A DNA stretch of 38,716 nt from an uncultured Candidatus Saccharibacteria bacterium (GTDB taxonomy: Bacteria; Patescibacteriota; Saccharimonadia; Saccharimonadales; Saccharimonadaceae). Shown here piece by piece: positions 8,860-16,621 of this stretch (position 1 is the stretch's first letter; every line of letters starts with the position of its first letter). The translations under genes and the position numbers were made by a program. The stretch lies in contig CAMNUC010000002.1 in NCBI GenBank assembly GCA_946560015.1, positions 1 to 38,716 on the forward strand, given 5' to 3'. Below the pieces are notes generated by a model, which searched no databases, was not told the DNA's origin, and saw nothing but the letters and a program-made list of their open reading frames with translations.

Positions 8860-9396
8860 ATGGAAAAATTTATTTGGCATGAAGAGAATTTACCAAAAGG
8901 CAGAAAACCAGAACGCGTGCATGCGGTGCTAGTGACTAAGGACGGTAGAATGTTGTTGCGCTACAAAAATGGTAGTCCGTTGAAGGTGACGGGTGGCCAC
9001 ATTGATCCTGAGGATATCGACATGTGTTCGGCGGTAGCGCGTGAGGTGTTGGAAGAAATTGATTGCAAAATTGATAAATGCGACTTCATAGGATATTTAG
9101 AATATATTAATGAGGCGGAGAATGTACATGAAATCTGGGCGCGAATGGTAGCGCGGGTGACGGAGATTTTGCCAGCGCAGCCAGATCCAGCTTGCAAGGA
9201 TATTTGGACTTATGGGAGAGTTTTGGAGCCGATAGAAAAAGCGCGTGAAGAAGAAGTTGTACCAGCAGAATTAACAGAAGCAATGCGAGGGGTATTGGAT
9301 GCGGCGATAAGAGCGGCGCAAGAAAAGGGTTATTTTGAAGGCGCCATGAATACGCAGACGGAAGTATTGAACGTAGAAGAGCATATTAAGCGTTAG
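8860..9396 (+). CDS. Nudix hydrolase
   Basis: GGHIDPEDIDMCSAVAREVLEEID Nudix-box-like motif (slightly expanded). Confidence 0.85.
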   Translation: MEKFIWHEENLPKGRKPERVHAVLVTKDGRMLLRYKNGSPLKVTGGHIDPEDIDMCSAVAREVLEEIDCKIDKCDFIGYLEYINEAENVHEIWARMVARVTEILPAQPDPACKDIWTYGRVLEPIEKAREEEVVPAELTEAMRGVLDAAIRAAQEKGYFEGAMNTQTEVLNVEEHIKR

Positions 9397-9459
9397 ACAT
9401 AGGCTACCGAGAGTGATTGTGCTATTATGAGGTTACGTTAGAAATAATGTCGATATCAA

Positions 9460-9485
9460 AAAACTCCCCAGTGATGGGGAGTTTT
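9460..9485. terminator. Bidirectional intrinsic terminator between convergent genes
   Basis: AAAACTCCCCA-GTGA-TGGGGAGTTTT, 11-bp perfect stem. Confidence 0.85.
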
Positions 9486-9491
9486 GCTGGA

Positions 9492-10244
9492 CTATTTTGT
9501 AAAGTCGATGGAGTCCATGATGAACTTGCCGACTGGTTGCCATTTTTTGCGGACGCTGTCTTTGCACTCGAAGATGATAGTGACGAGCTTGTTGTCTTCA
9601 GAGAAGAAGATAGTATTGCTATAATCGTCGCCGGTGACAAATTCGATGTCAGCAATGTTGTGGGAACCAGAAGTGTAATATTTGCCATCAATGACTTCGG
9701 CAACGAGTTCAAAGGAAGCCTTCATAGTGTCATAATAGGTTTCTACCTGATCGTTAGCGAGTTTGCTGTCTGTTGGAGCAATAGCAATGTAGGCGTCTTT
9801 GGCTTCGTTGGTATAGGCAGATTTTGGTGCGTTTTGTTTGCCATATTTTTGCTCGATTTCTTTGGCGGAAAGAGCCTTAAAATCGGTTGGGATCTTGAGA
9901 CGGAAATCGTCAAAAGAAACGTAGGCAGTGGTAACTTTGTTGCCGTCGCCGTCTTTGACGGTGAGGCTGTTTTTGCCGCCGTCCATATTGGCGACGAGCG
10001 CGAAGATACCGATGATGATCAGCGCGATAACTGCAATTGCGCCAATGATACAAGCAATGATGCGACCGGTTTCTTTCTTTGGTTTAGTAGAAGTGTTTTT
10101 GGTACCAGCAGAAGTTGACTTAGTAGTTGTTTTGGTGGTTTTGCTGCTAGCGGCGCTAGACTTACTAGTAGGTTTCGCAGTTTTGGTGGATTTTACATCT
10201 TTGGTACTGTTGGTACTTTTGGATGCAGACTTTTTTGTAGCCAC
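9492..10244 (-). CDS. Membrane protein: Lys/Ser/Thr-rich cytoplasmic tail, TM, extracytoplasmic domain
   Basis: MATKKSASKSTNSTKDVKSTKTAKPTSKSS...KKETGRIIACIIGAIAVIALIIIGIFALVANMDGG; RBS aaaaggag upstream. Confidence 0.7.
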   Translation of the reverse strand: MATKKSASKSTNSTKDVKSTKTAKPTSKSSAASSKTTKTTTKSTSAGTKNTSTKPKKETGRIIACIIGAIAVIALIIIGIFALVANMDGGKNSLTVKDGDGNKVTTAYVSFDDFRLKIPTDFKALSAKEIEQKYGKQNAPKSAYTNEAKDAYIAIAPTDSKLANDQVETYYDTMKASFELVAEVIDGKYYTSGSHNIADIEFVTGDDYSNTIFFSEDNKLVTIIFECKDSVRKKWQPVGKFIMDSIDFTK

Positions 10245-10324
10245 AAATTTCTCCTTTTATATAATTTTGTTAAGACCATTATATAATGCTTTGGCGTTTT
10301 TGTGTGAAAATTCTTATGGTTATT

Positions 10325-11449
10325 TTAACAAGCATCGATACTATATAGTGCATACAGAGTCACTTCTGGCTGAACTGAGTCTATAGTGATTTGGTCTCCG
10401 GGTTGGTATTTTACGCTTGCAGCATCATAGCCTTTTGGTGTGGTAGACCATGAGTAAAAGGTAGCGTAGCAACTGCCAGCATAGCCTTGAGGGATTTTCT
10501 TATCGCTGATAGTGAAAGTGTGGGAGGGGGAGGTGGTAGTGTAGGTTTGTGTACTTGGCATCGGCATGAGCGTACCACCTCCGTCTACTGCGGTTCTGAG
10601 TCCGTTAGCGTTATAGCTTAGTTTGTATTCGATCGCTGTCACTTCTGCTGGCTCCATTACTAAAGTTAGCTTCACATTGGTAGCATAGTGTCCGCTTTGC
10701 ATGTCTTCACCAAATTTCACAGCAAAGGCTAGTTTACCACTTGTATTTACGGTGTTGTTTGATATGGTGTCAGCTGCGGCGCTTTTGATTACGCTACCAT
10801 TGCCGGCTAGCATGGGCTTGTAAGTCATCGTGTTGCTATCGGTGTTTACGAGGTCACTCCAGCCCCATCCCCAAGTATTAGCTACAAGATTGTCTCCTAC
10901 TACGCCGCTATTGTCTACATTGCCTACACTAATACTGCTATTCTCACTATGGGAAAGGCTGGTGCTGCCGTCGTCGTAGCTGATGCTCATGCTATAGCTT
11001 TTGATGCTGGATCCATTGATGCAGACGGTATGGTTGCTATAAGCGGTTTCTCCTACTTTAGCGTCTACGCTGTCAATAGTTTCTGGAGTGATGGTGAGGG
11101 AGATGTTGCTATCGTTAGAACTACGACCTGAATCGGCGGGTAGCGGTCGTGAGCTGCAAGAATCATACCAGTCATCATCCATGATACCATCGTTAGCGTA
11201 GGCTTGGTTGCTATGACTTGATATAGGATTAATAAAACCATATAAACCAACTAGGAGGGATAGCATACATACACTAGGTACTAAGTAGCAAACTATTTTA
11301 CTACTCTGCTTGGAGGATAGTGCAGAATTCTTCTCTCCCCACCATTTGTAGAAATAAGTACTTTTACTATGAAGCAAGTTATTAATAAAAGTTAGTGATG
11401 GGTGAGACTTAGGACTTATGTTATCCTTCCTTCTCCTTCTTTGTAGCAT
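10325..11449 (-). CDS. Secreted/surface protein with extended signal region and C-terminal InlB B-repeat-like (Flg_new) module
   Basis: Basic N-terminus, LLHSKSTYFYKWWGEKNS, hydrophobic VCYLVPSVCMLSLLVGLYGFINP, C-term CYATFYSWSTTPKGYDAASVKYQPGDQITIDSVQPEVTLYALY; RBS aaggaggg. Confidence 0.75.
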   Translation of the reverse strand: MLQRRRRKDNISPKSHPSLTFINNLLHSKSTYFYKWWGEKNSALSSKQSSKIVCYLVPSVCMLSLLVGLYGFINPISSHSNQAYANDGIMDDDWYDSCSSRPLPADSGRSSNDSNISLTITPETIDSVDAKVGETAYSNHTVCINGSSIKSYSMSISYDDGSTSLSHSENSSISVGNVDNSGVVGDNLVANTWGWGWSDLVNTDSNTMTYKPMLAGNGSVIKSAAADTISNNTVNTSGKLAFAVKFGEDMQSGHYATNVKLTLVMEPAEVTAIEYKLSYNANGLRTAVDGGGTLMPMPSTQTYTTTSPSHTFTISDKKIPQGYAGSCYATFYSWSTTPKGYDAASVKYQPGDQITIDSVQPEVTLYALYSIDAC

Positions 11450-11530
11450 CTAGCCCTCCTTGGTTTGGTTTTGGATTAATTAATCACCCTATGGAGTGCC
11501 AAAGTTTTATTTATATTGCGTCACCGATAC

Positions 11531-11680
11531 AAATAAAAATGGCACCACAGGCATGGTGTCCAAACCTAACCAATCAACTCGTAACTTTCGTCCTCATCAA
11601 CTGGGCCTATGGCGCCATTTGTATAGATGAAAACAAGTTACGGATTAAAAATTTTATTGAATGTAATGTTAGGTTTGGAC
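11531..11680 (-). ncRNA. Candidate structured leader RNA (copy A) upstream of the surface protein gene
   Basis: 13-bp perfect inverted repeat GTTAGGTTTGGAC (11668-11680)/GTCCAAACCTAAC (11558-11570); inner helix AAGTTACG (11635-11642)/CGTAACTT (11580-11587) plus GATGA/TCATC; loop 11606-11620 complementary over 15 bp (2 GU on minus strand) to tail 11537-11551; U-rich run after tail. Confidence 0.7.
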
Positions 11681-11687
11681 TAACTTC

Positions 11688-11716
11688 ATTGTAGCGGATT
11701 ATTCTGCTTTTGGCAA
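11688..11716 (-). promoter_or_regulatory. Sigma70-type promoter for leader RNA A
   Basis: On minus strand TTGCCA (11716-11711), 17-bp spacer, TACAAT (11693-11688); predicted +1 at about 11681, at the base of the first helix. Confidence 0.7.
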
Positions 11717-11719
11717 GAG

Positions 11720-11747
11720 TTGTTATTTTGCGGGAGTGTGATATAAT
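11720..11747 (+). promoter_or_regulatory. Orphan extended -10 promoter
   Basis: TTGTTA-16 bp-TATAAT with TGA directly upstream of the -10. Confidence 0.45.
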
Positions 11748-11766
11748 GGAGATGTTTCTAGCAACA

Positions 11767-11799
11767 AAAAGTTCCACCGGGATATTGGGTGGAACTTTT
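11767..11799. terminator. Intrinsic terminator
   Basis: AAAAGTTCCACC...GGTGGAACTTTT, 12-bp perfect stem. Confidence 0.85.
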
Positions 11800-11830
11800 G
11801 TGTGGAGCGTTCAAGTTTGCATAGCTAAAC

Positions 11831-12064
11831 TCAATGTCCAGCTACGCTTTTGATCTTTTGTAAAGTAAAGCGGAGCTTCCCTGGTGCAATCTCTTCGAGA
11901 AACATAGTCTTTGGGCGAGCCCAGACTGGTGCACCTTCATAGAGTCCACGGTAAATTACCAGTTCTTCGCTAGTTTCGGTGTGGTAGGCGATATCTTCAA
12001 CGATGTAGTAATCGCCTTTGTAATGTTGGTAAATGCCGTGGATGATGAGCTCTTGTGATGTCAT
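11831..12064 (-). CDS. DUF1653 family protein
   Basis: GIYQHYKGDYYIVEDIAYHTETSEELVIYRGLYEGAPVWARPKTMFLEEI. Confidence 0.85.
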   Translation of the reverse strand: MTSQELIIHGIYQHYKGDYYIVEDIAYHTETSEELVIYRGLYEGAPVWARPKTMFLEEIAPGKLRFTLQKIKSVAGH

Positions 12065-13306
12065 TTACTCTTTTTCCTTGTAAGTGCGAAGCATATCTTT
12101 GAGAGTCATGCGACTGCCGTAGTTAAGAATAGCGCTAGAGTAGATCTTAATGGCGATTTTGGCGATAATGTAGCAGAAAACGAGTAAAATGGCGATGGAT
12201 AATGCCACTTCCCAGCCGCTGGCTAACCCCATCATGATGCGTAGAGGCATGCAGAACGGTGAGGAAATAGGTAGAAGTGCAGCAAAGACATTTAGACTGC
12301 TGGTAGGGTCGGTAAGGGTGAAATATGCAAGGTAGAATCCGATCATCGTAATAATAGCGACCGGCATGTTGGCGGATTGAATATCTTCGGGCTTACTGAC
12401 GGTTGAGCCGGTGAGGGCATAGAGTAAAGCATAGGCAAAGTAGCCAAGAATAAAGTAAACTAGAGCAGCGACGGCGAGGTAAGGCGTAAAGTTGGAAAGA
12501 TCGAATAGCGCATCAAGGATCTCGGGGGCGAGGAATAGCTTGGCGCTAACAATGGCAGTAATAGCGAAAAGCAGAACCTGCAAAAGTCCAACAATGCCAA
12601 TACCGATGGTTTTGCCGAGGATAATGGTGCGTGGGCTGGTGGAGGTAACAAGAGTCTCCATGATTTTGGAAGTTTTTTCGACAGTGATAGAAGCGGAGAC
12701 TTGGTAGGCACAGAAGTAAATGGCAAAGAAGAGTAGCACGGACATCAGCATAGTAACCATGAGGTTGCCGCCAATGTTTTGGTCGTCGGTTTGTTTAAAC
12801 TCAGTGTTGAAGGTGGGGGTGAGGGTAGCGAGTTGCTTGTCGGTGAGACCCAGTTTGTGGATTTGGACATTAGTATATAAAGCGCTGAGCGTATCGATGA
12901 GGGTTTGCGGCGCGTTGCTGGTGGCGGTGGCAATATTGTCTACAATGTAGGTAAAGTTGATTTGATTATCTACCTTATCGACGGTGATAGCAGAGTTGAT
13001 GTCGCCATTGTCGATTTTAGTTTTGATTTCATCAAAAGTTTGCGGAACGATTTCGAATTTGTATCCAAGGTCGGCGTCATTGAGTGCGCCAAGACTATCT
13101 TCAAAGACATTTTGTGGGTCGGAAATGAGAACGGTGTCGGTAAAATCTCCACCGGTAACTTGATTGATGATGTTGGGGAGATTAAATCCAAGTACGATGA
13201 GAATCAAGATAATGATGGTGGAAATGCGGAAGGACTTGCGACTAATGAGATCGCGCATGGTGAATTTGGTAACAGTCCAAATGTCGCGGAAGTGATTAAT
13301 TTTCAT
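12065..13306 (-). CDS. ABC-2 type transporter permease (NatB-like)
   Basis: N-terminal TM, extracytoplasmic domain, multi-TM half with VEKTSKIMETLVTSTSPRTIILGKTIGIGIVGLLQ. Confidence 0.88.
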   Translation of the reverse strand: MKINHFRDIWTVTKFTMRDLISRKSFRISTIIILILIVLGFNLPNIINQVTGGDFTDTVLISDPQNVFEDSLGALNDADLGYKFEIVPQTFDEIKTKIDNGDINSAITVDKVDNQINFTYIVDNIATATSNAPQTLIDTLSALYTNVQIHKLGLTDKQLATLTPTFNTEFKQTDDQNIGGNLMVTMLMSVLLFFAIYFCAYQVSASITVEKTSKIMETLVTSTSPRTIILGKTIGIGIVGLLQVLLFAITAIVSAKLFLAPEILDALFDLSNFTPYLAVAALVYFILGYFAYALLYALTGSTVSKPEDIQSANMPVAIITMIGFYLAYFTLTDPTSSLNVFAALLPISSPFCMPLRIMMGLASGWEVALSIAILLVFCYIIAKIAIKIYSSAILNYGSRMTLKDMLRTYKEKE

Positions 13307-14237
13307 AGTTTTGCTCCTCGGTTTCTAGTTGAGTGATTTCGTTTTTGGCGCCTACTTTTTCGATGAATATGTCATTGAGGGTAGGTTTCATGATTTCGAA
13401 TTTGTTGATTTTGATGTTGGCGGAGACCAGCTCTTGTAATAGCTTTTCAGCTTGGGCCTCATTGGATATCTTGATGGTGTACTGGTGGTTCTTGGAATTC
13501 TCGATTTTGAGTTGGTGAGATTTGATTTGTTGGCTGATGTCTTGATCGGTGTCGATCTGGACACGAGTGGCAGGATAGGTGGCTTTAATGTCTTTGAGAT
13601 TGCCCTGCAAGACAGTTTTGCCTTTATTCATGATGAGAATGTTGCTACAGAATTCTTCAATGGTAGCCATCTGATGGGCGGACATAATGACGAATTTGCC
13701 GTCGTTGACGAGTCCTATGATGATGTCTTTGAGGATTTCGGTATTGACGGGGTCTAGGCCGCTGAACGGCTCATCGAGTACGACGAGGTCAGGGTTGTGG
13801 ATGATGGCGGTCATAAATTGGATTTTCTGTTGATTGCCTTTGGAGAGTTTCTCAGCAGGCATATTGAGATATTCTTCGACTTTGAGCTTCTTGGCCCATT
13901 TACAAATAGAAGTTTCGGCGTCGGAGCGAGTCATACCTTTGAGCTCAGCGAAATATAGTAGTTGTTCGAGAATTTTAATTTTAGGGTAGACGCCGCGTTC
14001 TTCGGGTAGGTAGCCGAAGTTGACATCTTTGCGGTTGACGGGCTGTCCGTTCCAAGTAATTTCCCCACTGTCTTTAGTAATGATGCCGAGTAGCATGCGG
14101 ATAGTGGTAGTTTTGCCGGCGCCGTTGGTGCCAAGTAAACCATAGACTCCAGGTTTGCTAAGTTTGAGGGAGACTTTGTCGACGACGAGCTTGCCCGCGA
14201 AGGTTTTGCAGACTCGGTCTAAAATTAATTCTGCCAT
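13296..14237 (-). CDS. ABC transporter ATP-binding protein (NatA-like)
   Basis: Walker A GTNGAGKTTT, LSKGNQQKIQF signature, Walker B LVVLDEPFSGLDP. Confidence 0.93.
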   Translation of the reverse strand: MAELILDRVCKTFAGKLVVDKVSLKLSKPGVYGLLGTNGAGKTTTIRMLLGIITKDSGEITWNGQPVNRKDVNFGYLPEERGVYPKIKILEQLLYFAELKGMTRSDAETSICKWAKKLKVEEYLNMPAEKLSKGNQQKIQFMTAIIHNPDLVVLDEPFSGLDPVNTEILKDIIIGLVNDGKFVIMSAHQMATIEEFCSNILIMNKGKTVLQGNLKDIKATYPATRVQIDTDQDISQQIKSHQLKIENSKNHQYTIKISNEAQAEKLLQELVSANIKINKFEIMKPTLNDIFIEKVGAKNEITQLETEEQNYEN

Positions 14238-14308
14238 GTTTCCTTTCTTTAATTTAGTTTACAAAATAGCCGATGCGAGTGGGGCGGTGGGTGGTTAAGA
14301 ATAGCTGC

Positions 14309-14319
14309 GGGGGGGGGGG
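14309..14319. repeat. Homopolymeric G11 tract (C11 in the 5' UTR of the ABC exporter operon)
   Basis: Direct reading: gctgcGGGGGGGGGGGtcatt. Confidence 0.9.
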
Positions 14320-14332
14320 TCATTATGGGATT

Positions 14333-14338
14333 ATTATA
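14333..14338 (-). promoter_or_regulatory. Extended -10 promoter for the 14237 ABC operon
   Basis: Minus-strand TGTTATAAT, C11 tract at about +8 to +18. Confidence 0.5.
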
Positions 14339-14363
14339 ACACGATGTTGATTGCGTGATTAAA

Positions 14364-14387
14364 AATGGCTGGTCTTAGCCAGCCATT
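14364..14387. terminator. Terminator-like hairpin after the ABC permease
   Basis: AATGGCTGG-TCTTAG-CCAGCCATT. Confidence 0.65.
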
Positions 14388-14392
14388 AATAT

Positions 14393-15235
14393 CTAATCTA
14401 GATTTATGCCGTCATTAAGTAGTTTACGATTGATGAAATAGAGCGTGGTAATGAGGACGGTATAGATAGCGCCTATGCCAGTTAGTACCATGATCATGAA
14501 ATCTTGATTGAAAATTTCGTGAGCGATTTGAGGTGGTTTGGCGTCAAAGAGCATAGCGTGGATGCTGGTATCGAAGTTAGCCCAGACGCGGAAGCATCCT
14601 AACATAATGAGAATGCCTATAATATAGACTGCGAAGCCGCAGATGACGGCGCGGAAATTGCGGTGGTTGTTGGTTTTGCTGCCAATGGTGATGCCGGTGA
14701 AACCACAGATGGTAGCATAAAGATATTGGGTGAAGAATGTGAAAAGATAGACGAGATAGAAAATTGGGGTAGCGTCTGGCATGCCAAACCCAAAAGTTAT
14801 GGCAAGGTCCTTGCCGCTTGGTGTGAGCTGTAAGATACTGAGAGTGATGGCGATGGTGCCGATGACGAGCAGTGTGACAATTATTGCTGAGAAGAATTTG
14901 GAAGCCCAGAGTGTTTTGCGAGTGATGGGTAGGGTGTTTGTGAGATAGCCTTCATCGCTGAAAAGATTGATTTTGAAGCGTATCCAAGTGCGAATGACGG
15001 AGTTGAGGAGTAAACCGATGATGACGGCGAAAATGGCGTTCCAGAAAATAGTGTGAGTGATTTGAAGCAAGACTGGAGGTTCGTCGCAGACGGGCATGTA
15101 ATTATCATCAAGCCAGCAAGGTGTATCATAGGCGGTCATGTTGAAGAGCGCCGCGCAACATAGTAGGATAACAGCATAAATAGCGACAGTTTTGAGGATG
15201 AATTTGAGATCGTATTTGATAAGCTTAGCGAGCAT
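14393..15235 (-). CDS. ABC transporter permease
   Basis: Multi-TM protein; start taken at MLAKLIKYDLKFILKTV, 11-nt overlap with the ATPase gene; longer ORF overlaps the ATPase. Confidence 0.82.
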   Translation of the reverse strand: MLAKLIKYDLKFILKTVAIYAVILLCCAALFNMTAYDTPCWLDDNYMPVCDEPPVLLQITHTIFWNAIFAVIIGLLLNSVIRTWIRFKINLFSDEGYLTNTLPITRKTLWASKFFSAIIVTLLVIGTIAITLSILQLTPSGKDLAITFGFGMPDATPIFYLVYLFTFFTQYLYATICGFTGITIGSKTNNHRNFRAVICGFAVYIIGILIMLGCFRVWANFDTSIHAMLFDAKPPQIAHEIFNQDFMIMVLTGIGAIYTVLITTLYFINRKLLNDGINLD

Positions 15236-15926
15236 TTTTGAATTCCTTTCTGAAGATTTCGTCAATTGAAGCGTTATGTTTAGTGCGAAGCTTGTCGGCG
15301 TCGGCTTGCAGGATAATTTCACCATTGTCGATAAAGATGACTTCATCAAGGATACGCTCAATGTCGGCGATGAGGTGAGTAGAGATTAGTACGCTGGCGC
15401 CCTCGTTGAAGTTGTGTAGAATTGTATCCAGGATATAATCGCGTGTAGCTGGATCAATACCGCCGAGAGGTTCATCAAGTATGTATAATTTGGCGCTACG
15501 GCTCATGACAAGAATGAGCTGAAGTTTTTCCTGCATACCCTTGCTCATATGGAGGATCTTGGCATCTAATGAAAGATCAAGATCGTCAATGAGGCGTGTG
15601 GCTTTATTGATGTCAAAATTATCGTAGAATTCGGCAAAGTAATTGAGGGATTGGCGGACGGTCATGACCTTGTCAAGATATGTGCGTTCAGGAAGGTAGG
15701 ATATGTTGCGTTTACTGTTGATGCCGATTGGCTTACCCTCGAATAATACTTCCCCGCTGGTGGGCGTGAGTAAATCATTGGCGAGTTTGATGATGGTGGT
15801 TTTACCCATACCATTCTTGCCAAGTAAGCCGATGATTTTGCCGCTGGGGATCTTGAGATTGACATCATGAAGGACTTCGGTTTTGCCAAAGCTTTTGGAA
15901 ACGTTTTTATACTCTAGTAACGTCAT
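15225..15926 (-). CDS. ABC transporter ATP-binding protein
   Basis: GLLGKNGMGKTTI Walker A, LHMSKGMQEKLQL signature, LYILDEPLGGIDP Walker B. Confidence 0.92.
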   Translation of the reverse strand: MTLLEYKNVSKSFGKTEVLHDVNLKIPSGKIIGLLGKNGMGKTTIIKLANDLLTPTSGEVLFEGKPIGINSKRNISYLPERTYLDKVMTVRQSLNYFAEFYDNFDINKATRLIDDLDLSLDAKILHMSKGMQEKLQLILVMSRSAKLYILDEPLGGIDPATRDYILDTILHNFNEGASVLISTHLIADIERILDEVIFIDNGEIILQADADKLRTKHNASIDEIFRKEFKNAR

Positions 15927-15927
15927 T

Positions 15928-16293
15928 TTAATCCTTTCTTTTTAGAGTTTCTAGGTGTGAGATAATATCGGCGTGCGACAATCCTAGCTCCTGCATTTCG
16001 GTGAGGAACTTTTGGATTTTGGTGGTGGCGAGCTTGGTGCGCTGTTTGGTGATAAATTTGGCGTCGTCGGTGACGAACTTGCCATTGGTACGCTCAGTGA
16101 TGATGAGACGCTTGTCTTCTAATTCCTGAAGGGCTTTTTGCATGGTATTTGGATTGACTTGAGCTTGTGCTGCAAGATCGCGGACAGACGGTAAACGATC
16201 TCCGGGTGAGAATTGCCCAGAAATAATATAAAGCTCAAGTTGCTCGACTAGTTGAAGGTAGATGGGGCGATCATTGGCGAAAGTGAAATTCAT
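15928..16293 (-). CDS. GntR family transcriptional regulator (YtrA-like)
   Basis: PIYLQLVEQLELYIISGQFSPGDRLPSVRDLAAQAQVNPNTMQKALQELEDKRLI. Confidence 0.92.
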   Translation of the reverse strand: MNFTFANDRPIYLQLVEQLELYIISGQFSPGDRLPSVRDLAAQAQVNPNTMQKALQELEDKRLIITERTNGKFVTDDAKFITKQRTKLATTKIQKFLTEMQELGLSHADIISHLETLKRKD

Positions 16294-16305
16294 GGTTTCT
16301 AACTA

Positions 16306-16327
16306 TTGTATTAATAACTTAGTACAA
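16306..16327. promoter_or_regulatory. Candidate GntR/YtrA-type operator
   Basis: Inverted repeat TTGTA-N12-TACAA immediately upstream of the GntR start codon. Confidence 0.5.
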
Positions 16328-16575
16328 TAATACTCAAAATAATACATAAAGTCAAGAATATTTTTGAAAAAAGTGGATAAAAAGTTAATTCACAAAAATT
16401 TTTCATCGTTTTTTGACCTGAAAAAGTGTTCAAAAAGCATGAAATACGAATTAATAAATTTTAATCAGGTAGTTTTGAGGGATTTTAGCGGAGCAGTTTG
16501 GTAAGTAGGCGTGAAATGAATTATTTTTAGAGTTTGATTGGTTCGTGCTTTAATTTTAATATGTGTCATTCATAA

Positions 16576-16605
16576 AAAAGTCCTAGCTTACAAGCTAGGA
16601 CTTTT
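16576..16605. terminator. Intrinsic terminator after metK
   Basis: AAAAGTCCTAGCTT-AC-AAGCTAGGACTTTT. Confidence 0.8.
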
Positions 16606-16621
16606 GGCTAGTGGGCAAAAG

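Noticed and set aside
11576-11610. Hammerhead-ribozyme-like core (UUGAUGAGGACGAAA) on the minus strand in leader RNA A
   Set aside because: First core base is U not C, stem II would be only about 1-2 bp, no cleavage-site stem arrangement fits, and copy B lacks the core.
16370-16420. DnaA-box-like words (AGTGGATAA, TTCACAA) in an AT-rich intergenic region
   Set aside because: Only one near-match plus a weak one, no dnaA/dnaN neighbourhood; insufficient for an origin call.
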